Made by a program: the position numbers and the translations under genes | In this document: positions 46,820 to 57,329 of the stretch, piece by piece | How positions within the stretch are numbered: position 1 is the first letter of the stretch | How the letters are laid out: every line of letters starts with the position of its first letter | Notes under the pieces: generated by a model | Databases searched by the model: none | Told to the model about the DNA's origin: nothing | Seen by the model: the letters and a program-made list of their open reading frames with translations, nothing else | DNA from: Sodiomyces alkalinus F11 | Taxonomy: Eukaryota; Ascomycota; Sordariomycetes; Glomerellales; Plectosphaerellaceae | Direction of reading: 5' to 3' | DNA length: 64,000 bases | Assembly (NCBI RefSeq): GCF_003711515.1 | Contig: NW_021167079.1 | Span: forward strand, 547,471 to 611,470

Positions 46820-48669
46820 AGCGCCGTTATTATTACCTAAAGATCGATAGTTTTTCTCTTCTTAGTAATAGCTTAAATCGAAACGTTAACTAGTAAGCCC
46901 TTAAGATAGCGCTATAGCTAATCGATCCCGTGGGTACTAACACGGCGATAGTCGATAAACGCTTACTAATTCTGAATATAATAAGAACTAATATTTAGCT
47001 ACTACGTAAAATTACTAAATTCCTATATAAGAATTATAGATAGTAAGAATAGTTCCACGATATACTACTATTCCTGTCCGTATAATAGTTACGTATAATA
47101 TAGGAGAAAGGCGTGACTACTATATTTTACTCTAGCTAGGCCGTAGTGGTGGGAAATAATAAGAATAAACTACAGAATCTTATACGAGATATAAGAGACG
47201 GATATTTTAGCCCTTATATACGTAAGGTATGGTAGGTGGTATACTATATATAGATAAAGGGGGAGGAGCGTAGATTTACAGGTTAGAAGGATAAGTAGGC
47301 TATAGTATAGTAACGTATTAATAATAAGGTTTACCTACTAGATAATATAAACGCTCTATAACTATTTAAGGGGGTATTAGTAGCTATAGCTAAATATCGT
47401 TATTAGGAAACGCTAGGTTTTATAGATACGAATTAGGATCCGATAACGGTAACGGAGGATAGGCGATAAAGGATACTAAAAGGAGGATTTATAATAAATA
47501 ACGAGAATAACCTTCTATACGGGGACGATAATTATAGTCTATATAAGCTTAATAGAATAGGAATTATAATCACGTAGTAGACACTATAGACTACTATACT
47601 AAAGCCTAATATACCGTAGATAAGCACGTAGATAAACGTTAATAATCTAGCAGTTAATAATATTAATAACCCGTCCGTTATAAAGCCATAGGTTATAACT
47701 ACTAACCTTATAGGAGGAAATACCACTATTACTATATAGATAGCCGCTATAGGAACGTAATTATAGTCAGATAAAACGGTAAAGCGTATATTCGCCGACT
47801 AGCGATTTACTATTACCGGTGCCGATAGATCTATCGATTAGTATCTAATTACTAGAGTTAATTAACTAATCGGATCTATACTATTCGACTAAACCGATTT
47901 AGTGGATAGACTAAAGGCTAAGATAGCGATAGGCAGTAAATTTCTAAAGTATTATATTATTACTTTAGCTGTACGAGATAGCGGTATAATCGGTATTAAC
48001 TAGCCGAATACCCCGAATCGAGATAAGATTATCCAGGAAGTAGTTAAATAGCAGGCTAAAGGCGTCCGTAATAGATAACGTAAAAGACTTTTATCGCCTA
48101 GCGACGATAATAGCTTTATAAATATATAGCTAAAACGATAATAGATAATTAGTAGCGGAGGTGTAGGTAGTACTCGTGTAAGTACCCCGGTATAGACCGG
48201 CACGAATATCTAAATAATATCGATACTAGTTTAAATTACGGTATACCCGGGCGCGACTATAGCTAACCTATTAGACCTCGAGAATAAATTAATAAATAAA
48301 ATCAGGTAGCTATAATAAAAACCCGACGATCTTAAGGTAATTATACGACGTAATTTCGTAGACTATTATAATAACTATATTCTAAAAATAGATAATACTA
48401 AAGCACTTATCGACGTAAATACGCAGAAGATATCTAATAAGCTATAGGTCATAGAATAGAGAATAGTCGACGTAGAGGCGTAATAGGCGGTTATATTAAC
48501 GGATATTACTTAGATCTGCGGCGACGTTAATAAGTTAATGCCTACGATCACGCTAGTATAATCTTAACTATAGTTATCGTAGCTATAGCCGTAGCCACTA
48601 TAATCGTAAACGTAATCTTCTTTATAGTAATTATAGCACGTAAAATAGATACTACTAAATAACGGTTAG
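46820..48669 (+). pseudogene. Extra sense ORF of element G downstream of integrase (about 615 codons)
   Basis: One frame without indels continues from about 46820 (start not certain) to TAG at 48667-48669, all internal stops being TAA/TAG. Segments include IDPVGTNTAIVDKRLLILN, EKGVTTIFYSS, NLIRDIRDGYFSPYIRKV, VDRLKAKIAIGSKFLKYY and TPNRDKIIQEVVK. Next comes a helical, coiled-coil-like stretch (NLLDLENKLINKI, then KALIDVNTQKISNKL) and a very Gln/Ser/Leu-rich tail. There is no signal peptide and no obvious transmembrane helix, so it does not look like an envelope protein. No domain recognised. The position after pol is where env-like genes sit in other LTR elements. Confidence 0.62.
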
Positions 48670-48843
48670 CTTAATAACTCCGAGTAAGGTTTAATTTCAG
48701 CTTTAGCTCTAATATACGATAGAAAATATCCACTATATTTTCCCCGACGTTAACTTTTCACCTTACTTTAGGATCGAGATACGGGGAACTTAGTCTAGAG
48801 AATAACAGTAATCGGGACGATTATATTTTTAGGGGGAGGGTAT

Positions 48844-49027
48844 TACTACACACGTATATATATATAGGTATATAGTATTCTTATAGATATATAAGTTAGT
48901 AGGTGGTAGAGGTATATTAGTATCCTTTGCCACAGAGCTCTACGAGCTCACACTTAGATAGCTAATCATCTTCACTTTTTCACATCTAATTATTCGTACC
49001 GTCTATAACGCCGTATCTGGCATATCA
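48844..49027 (+). repeat. 3' LTR of element G
   Basis: It starts TACTACACACG (from TGCTACACACG) and ends GGCATATCA, followed by the ctaac duplication. It differs from the 5' LTR mainly by transitions. Confidence 0.92.
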
Positions 49028-49700
49028 CTAACTTTAACCACTTATAACTTTACTAATTTTTCCATAATCCGTATTTTAAAGCTATCACTAGATTCCTCGA
49101 AAACAGCTCTTTCTAAGATAGCCTCTATTAACGCCTTACTACGCTTAAGCTCTCCTAAGATTCGCCGCCTATCTATACCACCTTTATAGCTTCGGCGTTT
49201 ACCTAAAGTCGATAAGTCCCCTAGTATTAGAGCCACTAGGCTCTACCCTCTTACCTCTCCTTATACCGAATAATAGAACCGTATTAATAACCGTTCTATA
49301 AAAGCCACTCGTTAAGACGGCCTTTTACTAGTCCTATGGGAATAGGAATAAACACTATAAAGTTCGTAACGCTAGCCACGATCTTTAAAGCTCTCTAGAG
49401 ATATAAGGCTAAAGCTTTAGGGCCTTCGCTATATTGTAGGCTAAACGTATAGTTAGATTACAGTATCTGCCTCTCGGACTATAGACTAGAGGATCACTAT
49501 ACGCTAAGTATAGCGTGCCTATTAGCAAGCTACGCCTTAGAAATTAAGGCTAAAGAAGAAGAAGATCTGCACGCCTTTACGATATCGGATATACGAGTAG
49601 ATTTAGGAAGAACCCCTTTATCGTATATATATATAGGGCGACTTACGCTAGCTTATACCTGGCCTTACCCTATATAGGGATATAGCTATATACTCTATAA
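49028..49700. other. Sequence between element G and the mariner-type transposase
   Basis: The + strand reads in pieces such as FSIIRILKLSLDSSKTALSK (about 49050-49120) and KALGPSLYCRLN (about 49400-49450), in different frames, with TAG stops. These could be the N-terminal part of the transposase described next or an unrelated older sequence. A 64-codon - strand frame at 49042-49236 exists but has no recognised product. I cannot decide. Confidence 0.35.
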
Positions 49701-50395
49701 TAAAAGATCTTAGGTATACGAGGAAGATCCGCCCCTGACGTATTTACCTAAAGGAAGAGTATAAACGTAAGCGTATATCCTTCGCTAAGGATATACTAGA
49801 ACTTCTTCCGACACCTGATAATTAGGGAAATAGCCCTATTATAATAGCTAATAAGACCTAGGCTATAAATAACCCCCTCTAGAAGTAATGGGTTATAATT
49901 AACGATATAGAGCGTTGTGAAGACTTCCCGCTCCTATAAAGGAAGCCCTAAGGGTGGATATTCTAGGGCTATATTATAGGGCGTATAAAGGGCCCCTGCT
50001 ATATCTAGCCTAAGGAGTATAGAGGCGTTAATAGGAATAGATTCGTTAAGTTTATCTGCCCTAAGATCCTCGGCTTTATAGAAGAGCGTCTTCTACATAA
50101 GATATATCAGCACGACAGGGCACCCTTCTATAAATCGCGGCTAGTTAAGAAGTGGCTTAAGGACCGCGATATTATCTTAATCGATTTCCCCCCCTACTCT
50201 CCCGATCTAGCTCCTATTAAGCACGTATGGTTTATAATAAAGAGCTGGATTAAGAGCTAGTATCTGTAGCTATAGTGGATAGGTAGTAAGGAACTAAAGG
50301 CCGCTATCGAGGCTATATGGGAGGCTATTAATAGAAGCTTTCTAGAGTCTTTAGTTCGTACGATACCTGCCCGCCTACGTTAGGTTTTTTAATAT
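49700..50395 (+). pseudogene. Tc1/mariner-type (DDE) transposase remnant
   Basis: The + strand reads KEEYKRKRISFAKDIL, then NDIERCEDF (first Asp region), GRIKGPCYI, YQHDRAPFYKSRLVKKWL (second Asp) and IDFPPYSPDLAPIKHVWF, the diagnostic end of the DDE domain of Tc1/mariner transposases, with the last acidic residue (normally Glu or Asp before HVW) changed to Lys. Internal stops are TAG/TAA. Terminal inverted repeats were not found, so the borders of the transposon are unknown. Confidence 0.8.
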
Positions 50396-51609
50396 TAATA
50401 TTATTACTAATAATATCCTTAATATCTTTCGAGTATATCCTTCGTACTCGAATAAAGGATATCTTCCCCGTAAGCCTAGACCGTTCTCTTTCGAGTCAGT
50501 TTATCTGTTACGAGTCAGACAAAGGATATAATAGATTACGATATTATTACGATATCGATCCTTTACAAAGAACAAAGGATATCAACCCGTTCCCTCGGTT
50601 CGGTTCTTCTTTTCTTTATTCTTTATTCTGAATCCTTAATCCTTAATCTCAATCCCTTTTTCGATCCTAAGAAGACACAATACGCGCGCAGAGATCCTAC
50701 CCTACAATCCCATTATTACCTTCTTTTTTTTCCCACTGCTTTTCGTGACTTTCGTCCCTTCCGTTTATCCGATATCGTCAGATATCTTCAAAAGGTTATA
50801 AGCCCGGAAAAGCTCGACTAAAGTCTCGAAATAACGCATTCCTCAATTGCCTACGGTCGCAAGCCAAAAAGAGAATCCCCCGATTCCAAACAACAGTCCT
50901 CATTCCTATCCGACATACCACTCCACATACTACCGACACTGCCTACCTTCCTACCTTCCTACCGACCTACATTCCTACATCTACGATCCTTCGCTTCGAT
51001 CGGTCGGTCGGCTTAGTCGTACGCTTACAAATCTACAAAATCTACAGAAAAATCACAAAAGCCTACGATTACGTGAATTAAACGGGTGCACTATTCTTTA
51101 CGTACAGATACTATAACCACTATACTACGAGGGCTATTCTAGTTATTAATACTAGGATATCTTTTATTCCTTATAAGTCTTTAGTTCTACCTGAGATTTC
51201 CCCTGTGTGTTTTCCGATCGTGGAATCCTATATAAATATCGTGTTTTCTACGCGACCGTGAATCCCCTCGCTACGCGAAGACCCACTTTAGGATCCTCGC
51301 GAACAAAGGAATTCAACCGGCCCCACTTTGGATCCGCCAGAATAAAGGATTACTATCTTTAAAAACAAAGAAATTCTGTTATCCGCACGTACGGGTATCG
51401 TTTTTCTTTATCTACGGAGCTGTTTTTCCTTTTTCAGAATAAAGAACTGTATACCGGTTCCACTTTAGACCCGCACGAATAAAGGTATCACTACGGTAAC
51501 CACGTCTATGCTTAGAATAAAGAAAATAATAAAGAAAAGGACTATTTTTCCTTATTTATAGTATAACTTCATCAGTTCTTATCCAAAATAAACAAAATAA
51601 ATACCGTTC
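50396..51609 (+). other. Leader/LTR region of element F with repeated AAYAAAG motifs
   Basis: Sequence character changes here: CpA and TpG are common again. The left LTR of F should lie in this region (a possible start is TGTTACGAGTCAG at about 50508), but its end cannot be fixed because the partner LTR is outside the window. Motifs of type AATAAAGG or ACAAAGGATAT occur at about 50451, 50518, 50571, 51302, 51341, 51439, 51479, 51516 and 51528. Three diverged copies of a repeat starting CCACTTT lie at 51283-51309, 51323-51348 and 51460-51485. A small frame at 50847-51116 is low-complexity and has no recognised product. Confidence 0.5.
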
Positions 51610-54593
51610 AGGAGCTCTAAAGATACCCGCCCAGGCTAAACTTAAGGAAATCAACGTAAAGAAGCTAAAAGGTAGTCAGGACTACTAAACCTGGACGATA
51701 ACTATACATGCTTACTTCGCACGTAAGGGAAAGCTTCTAAAAGAGCTTATAAAACCCCTGCCTAAAGATACCTCTAATAAGGCAAAAGAAGAAGATTTAA
51801 AGACTACTGGAGATCTACTCTCCGCTCTGTAAGACAGGCCCCTAACGCAGGTTTAGGACCTTAATTTTACTTCAGAAATCTAGGAAAAGCTAAAATCCCT
51901 ATACGAGAAAAAGGGTTTTTAAGCAGACTACGACGTCCTTACGTCGTTTTTCAACCTAGATATCTCAGAATTCCCCACGCTTAAGGACTTTCTATATAAA
52001 GTCTAAGAAAGGTTAATTATCCTTCAAGGAAAGGATATTATTCTACCAGATAAGGTGGTTTTTGCCTGGACTCTGAATCGCCTCGACGAGCGTTATAACG
52101 TAGTCACCTCGCAGATCACGCAGGCTCTTCGGCACGATATCGATAGCTATATATTCGATAAAATCGTTACTAAACTAATAGATACGTCGAGGAAAATCGA
52201 CTCTTCCACCTCGAAGGCCCTACTTATAAAAGCTCAGAAAAATCAGAAAAAACAGTCGAACGGAGGATAGCAGAAGAACCAGAAGAACCTCTTCTGTAGT
52301 AACTGCAAAAGATCGAGGCATCTACCGACGAACTATTTCTTTTTATACCCTGAAAAAGCCCCTGCTAGCTAGGTAGTTAAGGGAAATTCAGGCTCAAGGA
52401 AAAATACCTAAAATCGGGTAAATAAAAATAAAAAGCCTCCGAAGACCAAGACGGCACCGTCGAAGCTATTATTACGAGAGACGGAAATACTGAATTTCTT
52501 CCGTTACTACGAGTAACAGAAACTCCTAGGGAAAATAAGCAATGACGAAACTATTAATTTAGTTTCTGATTTACCCCCTACGGAGGAGCCTTTTTCGGAA
52601 GCTGATGCCGACGATGAAGCCGAAGAAGAAGAAGAATCAGAAGAAGAAAAAGAAAAAGAAGAAGAAGATTAGGAAGAAGAAGAAGACTCGGATAACGAGG
52701 CTCTTCTAGAAGACGTTCCTATTATAACCAAGGCCACACGTCTCCCTGACCCCCACGCGGAAGACCTGATAGATAGGAAGGTATTTATCCTTTAGAATAA
52801 ACCCTAAATTAATAAAGATACTAATATAAATATAGGACGGGTAGTGGAAAAGATCAACAGGATTTTTGATAGTTCAACTAAATTAGATTTGAATTTTTAT
52901 ATTAATAGTGGTGCTACAGCACACGTTATAGTAAATAAAACGCTCTTTTCTACGTATAAAACTACCGAAAGTACTGCTAGTTGGGGTGATGCAAATAAAA
53001 TAAAAATAACAGGTACTGGTGACTGTTGTATTAAATTCAGGGATTCAGGAAGAATAATACTACTTCAGAACTGTTTATATATTCCCGAATTAGGTATAAA
53101 TATTATCAGCCTTCCCGTCCTAGATAAGAAGAAAATCTACGGTCTTACAGGAAATAACCAGCTTATTCTATTCCAAAATAACCAAAATAAAACCACCGAC
53201 GTTGTTACTAGAGCCGTTTTACATAACGGCCTCTACTAGGCTTCGGCACGGGCCCTAATGTATAGGGGGGTAATAGGGTCGTCGTCACGGTCCTTAAAGC
53301 CCTATAATAGTGCTATAAATATAACAGGAACAAAGAAGACTGTTTTAGATAAAAGAAAAGAAATAAAGAAACAGATTCTAGGAATAAAGGAATAGTCAGG
53401 CATAAAGAACACGGTCTCAGAAAATACCCACTTAAAGACCCACTCTTCAGGGGCATAAAGGAATATACAGGTCGTAGAATAAAGAAAAGAACAATCTGTA
53501 GAACAAAGAACAGAACAAAGAGACCGAAATAACCGTCGGAAAACAACAAATAACAAAGAGAACATAACGCTATGGCACTGCAGGATGGGTCATATTAACC
53601 CCACTGCTTTAAAATATATAGATAAAGATACTATAAATATATCTAAAGAAGATATACTAGAAATACAGAGCTGTAAAGCCTGTAGAAAAAGCAAGTCAGC
53701 TACGCTTGCGAATAAAGAATCCATTAATAAATATAAGGATTTTTCCTACCTTGAAAAGGTTTATATGGATTTATACGGGCCTATCGACCTTATAACCTAT
53801 AATAGAAAGCGTTGGATTCTATTTATAATAGACCGTTCCACACGGTATCTATGGGCAAAACTGCTTGTAGATAAATCAGAAATAACTGTTATAAACGCAA
53901 TAAAAGAGTGGAAGATTCCCGTTGAAAATAATAAATATAATATACAAATAAAAGAAGTAGATACCGACGGTGGGAAAGAATTCACGAATGCCTCGTTTAA
54001 AGGACTGTTCGTCGGAATAAATCATAATATAAAACTCCCGTATACCCACGAGACTCAAGGCTCGATAAAACGGGTTATAAGGACTATAATAGAAAAAGTC
54101 CGTTATTTTCTTTTCCACTCAGGCCTACCAAAATACCTTTAGGGGGATACGGTTTATTTAGCCGTCTATACGTATAATAGAACACCTAATTCAGCAGTAG
54201 GGTTTCAAACGCCCTACGAATTAGTAGAAAATCGTAAACCTAATATAAATAATATTCGGGTTTGGGGTTCCGTTATATATTATAAAAACAACGACCCGAA
54301 AATGAAACTGGATCCAGGAGCACTTTAGGGTGCTCTAGTAGGTTATAACGATTATAACTATAAAATATATAATCTTCGATCTAGGAAGACTACCTGGTAT
54401 CGTGACGTTTATATTCTAGAAAATCAGTTTCTGACTTCTTCTTCAGATACTATAATTAATAAAAATAACCCTGTAACCCATATAAATAATAATAATAAGT
54501 CTCCTACTATAAATATACCGCAGGTAGAACCGGTTTCCGACCCCGAGTCTCATCTACTCGGCGAGTACTATAATAATACTAAACGTACGTTTA
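51610..54593 (+). pseudogene. Element F copia gag, protease and integrase (first part of pol)
   Basis: One frame (frame 2 of the window) runs the full distance with few stops, nearly all TAG. Gag reads LKGSQDY, YFARKGKLLKELIKPLPKD and EKLKSLYEKKGF. The CCHC knuckle is at about 52290-52335 (CSNCKRSRHLPTNY, last Cys changed to Tyr). An acidic Glu/Lys-rich spacer follows at 52590-52720. Protease is near 52890 (FYINSGATAHVIV, Asp to Asn). An insertion rich in NKE/RTE follows at 53310-53560. GAG-pre-integrase is at 53575-53690 (CRMGHINP, CKACRKSK), then the integrase core with DLYGPI and DTDGGKEFTN; the catalytic Glu before RVIRTI is Lys. A post-integrase part (YNRTPNSAVGFQTPYEL) ends at 54593, where E is inserted. 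It is much less mutated than the rest of the island. Confidence 0.88.
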
Positions 54594-54947
54594 TGTTAAA
54601 TAGGTAGTCGTAAAGAGTGAAAAGGTAGGGTTAAGTAAGGAACCAGGTATGATCACGATGGGATTATAATAGGGTCTGAACGTGGGTATAGCTAAAGAAT
54701 CAGATTAATCGCTGGCCTCCCTATCTAAAGGGGAGGCTCCTCCGCCCCTTAAGACTATATTCCGCTACTCCTTAAGGACTGTTTATTTGCTTCCTTGAGG
54801 GCTGCCTTATTTACTTCGAGAGACTATTCTGTTTACTGTGTAATAACTACTTTATTAATGCCTCGAGGGGTCTTAGACTAGCCACGCCTAGACCCCTATA
54901 GGTTCACACTAAGGACATTTTATAACTACTGCTATAGGCACCTGATA
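54594..54947 (-). repeat. 3' LTR of element E
   Basis: It starts TGTTAAATAGG and ends CACCTGATA on the + strand. It contains a stem-loop at 54715-54737 (gcctccc/gggaggc), the counterpart of that in D. Confidence 0.93.
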
Positions 54948-55623
54948 TGGCGACCTCCCCCAGATACTCCTGTTCTTAGGAGCGCCCGATCCGTGCCGGC
55001 CTCGCGGCTCCTCCGCTATTTAGCCTCCGCGCCTGTCTTTAAATCCCTTCGACGCCCTGAACTAGAGCCTTCCACGACGGGACCCTAATAGGTCCCCGCC
55101 GGGTTCCTATAGGGAGCCTCCCTCGGCCGTAGCTTTAACCCGGGTATATACCCCCTTCGTCCGTAAACTAAAAACCACTAAAGCTAAACCGCTAAAGCTA
55201 ATATCCTAATCGGGCTCCAAATAGATTCTAGGGTGGTTCCTTCCCGGCCCTTCGGATTTACCCCTTTATCCTTCTGGGTTATCCCTTTTATCTATCTATA
55301 AAGACTCCCTCGCGTGGTGTTATATAGGGCCCGATATTACTCCTTCCGTGAATTTCGTAGCTTCCTTCTTTATACTAAAAATAGGTGCTTATAGAACTGC
55401 TTTTTAGGGATATCTCGTAACCTGCCGTTATTCTCTTTTCCTGTTCTTTTCTTCCTCTTCTATACTTAATTTTCGATCGTGCTATTCTTCGTGAGTTTTC
55501 TCCTAATCTAAGATACTATATACTAACGTTTTATAGTCTTCTATTAATTAACTACTATCTTATAAGTGCTTCTCCGTCTCTAGTCTAGGATACTAGCTAA
55601 CCACGAGATATAGTATAGTTACT
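54948..55623. other. Non-coding 3' region of element E
   Basis: It begins with the polypurine tract (on the - strand) and is C/T-rich, like 12686-13452 in D. No frame is recognised. It precedes the antisense ORF and may contain its promoter. Confidence 0.5.
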
Positions 55624-57066
55624 ATACCTTCTTAGGAAGATAATAATAATAAACGCGCCGCTACTCCGGCGAGTGTAACGCGGTCCTTTAAGAGGATTAA
55701 GATTATGGTTACGGCGTTAACCTCGTAGTCCACTAGGTAGTTAGCCCCGTAGCTAGCTACGCTAAAGCCTCTTACTCCTACTACGGCTGCGTTATCGTTA
55801 ACTGCTACGCCGTCGGTTACTCCACGCTAAAGGGTAGTGGATATCGGTATAGGCGGGGATCTAAGGGCCTCCTATATACGTTATACGGGTAAACTAGTAG
55901 CGATTAATTTTAAAGAGAAGACGTATACTATTAAGGCCGTGACCTATCGATATACCGATAACGGTCGGCGTACTAATAAGTATTACTACTACTCTAAGTA
56001 TAATAGCCTAAAGTACCGCGTGGTAAGTTATATATCTTTATTACCACTTAATCCCTATAGTCCCTTCCTTTATAGACTACTCCGTAATCCTATTAGTCTA
56101 ATATATGTAATAGCTTCCTATTACCAGTAAGAACGCTACCGAGTAGCTATAAAAGGTTTTAGTTATCGCTATCGATAAAGGTGGCCTAAATAAGAGTCGC
56201 CGCGTAAGTATTACTATATCCTTTCGTTAATCCTATATAGTACCCTTACTAATCCTATATAGTGCTAATACTAGGCTATAGTAGTTCGATACTAGGTTAT
56301 CCTTAAAAAGGCTTTAGGTTAAGCGACGCTAGAGGTTAACCGGTCGTCTGCCGAGAAAGCTATAGCTACTCGGCGTTAAGCTAAGGAAGTTACCGACGCC
56401 TATTAGAAAATGGCGGAAGATATCCACGAGAGGCTTAATAGTATAGAGTCGATCCTTAAGTAATTTATCGGGCTATAGTAGTAGCGTTTAGCCGTCGAGT
56501 AGAAACGCCTTAATATTAAATAATAACGCCTTATATTACACGAGCGCGACCTCGTGGCCTAAGAGCGGACGGCTACTACTTTTAAGTAAATAGCTACTCT
56601 TAACCTGGCCTAGGCTTAGGCCTAAGAAGACCTGCCTATACCCTTAGGGCCTGCCTTAGCCCCCGCGGGGGTTAGCTTTACAGGCGACGATATATTTAGT
56701 GATAGTGGCTCTACGTAACCTTAAGGCTTCGTGCCGTAAGGTCCTTAGGGTCCCCCGGATCCTTACGAAGTGCCTGACGATAATAATATAGTACCGGCCT
56801 TATTAGTAAAGAAGGGGAAGAAGGCTTTAACGCCCTTAACCCCTTTATTAGGGAAGAAGAAGAAGAAGTAGCAGAAGGCGAAGACGCCTCTATCTTTTCG
56901 GCCTTCGATATTATCCGCGGGTGGTGGGTAAGAGGGGGTAACGGCTACTACCGCGGGGTAGAGCCAGGTATATATAGAGGATAATAACGGCGAGGTAGCT
57001 AGGCGGGAGCCTACCCCTTTAGACGATAAGTTAGTAGGGTTTAAGGACGCCCTAAAGGGGCCGTGA
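55624..57066 (+). pseudogene. Antisense accessory ORF of element E (480 codons, homologue of that in D)
   Basis: A single frame without indels runs from ATA at 55624 (context ATA-CCT, as in D; probably a mutated ATG) to TGA at 57066, opposite to gag-pol. Internal stops are TAG/TAA. Parts in order: Asn-rich and basic N-terminus; VVDIGIGGDLRASYIRYTGK and INFKEKTYTIK (uninterrupted for 97 codons at 55837-56130); YYYSKYNSLKYR; a helical part with KEVTDAYQKMAEDIHERL; an acidic and Pro-rich linker; a Lys-rich region (VKKGKKALTPL, GKKKKK); and SQVYIEDNNGE near the end. The order and many motifs match D 13453-14916. The 63-bp repeats of D are absent. Function unknown. Confidence 0.72.
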
Positions 57067-57329
57067 TAGTATATATAGAGGAACGGTTATTTTTTTTTCT
57101 AGGTTTTTTACTAGCCTTCGGATTAGGTTTTTCCTTTTTTTTTTAACTAGCTTTAGGGTATTCCTATCATGACCCTAACGGTCCCTAACTATACTCCTAT
57201 TATAATATAATCGTGTCCTTATCGTGACGGTTAATTAAGGGAATAGTAGAGGGAAATAAACTTTCAGGGCGATAAGCTATTATGCCTAAGGAATAAGAAC
57301 GGGGTCGGGGGCGGCGTTATACCCGAAAT

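Larger units (their letters stand above)
38563..49027 (+). mobile_element. Element G: complete 10.5-kb Ty3/gypsy element with extra ORFs
   Basis: Two 184-bp LTRs (38563-38746 and 48844-49027) and perfect ctaac duplications (38558-38562, 49028-49032) define it. The polypurine tract agggggaggg precedes the right LTR. Gene order is an antisense leader ORF, gag, protease, RT, RNase H, integrase, then a long extra sense ORF. At 10,465 bp it is long for a gypsy element and contains no nested insertion that I can see. Confidence 0.92.

Noticed and set aside
47532..48203. - strand frames of 64-67 codons with hydrophobic residues
   Set aside because: They are complements of the long sense ORF at 46820-48669, which is continuous over 600 codons.
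46820..48669. Extra ORF of G as a retroviral envelope gene
   Set aside because: No signal peptide, membrane segment or cleavage motif is visible; the C-terminus is coiled-coil-like and Gln-rich.
53302..53565. Phe/Leu-rich - strand frames (87 and 78 codons)
   Set aside because: They are complements of the A-rich NKE-coding insertion in F.
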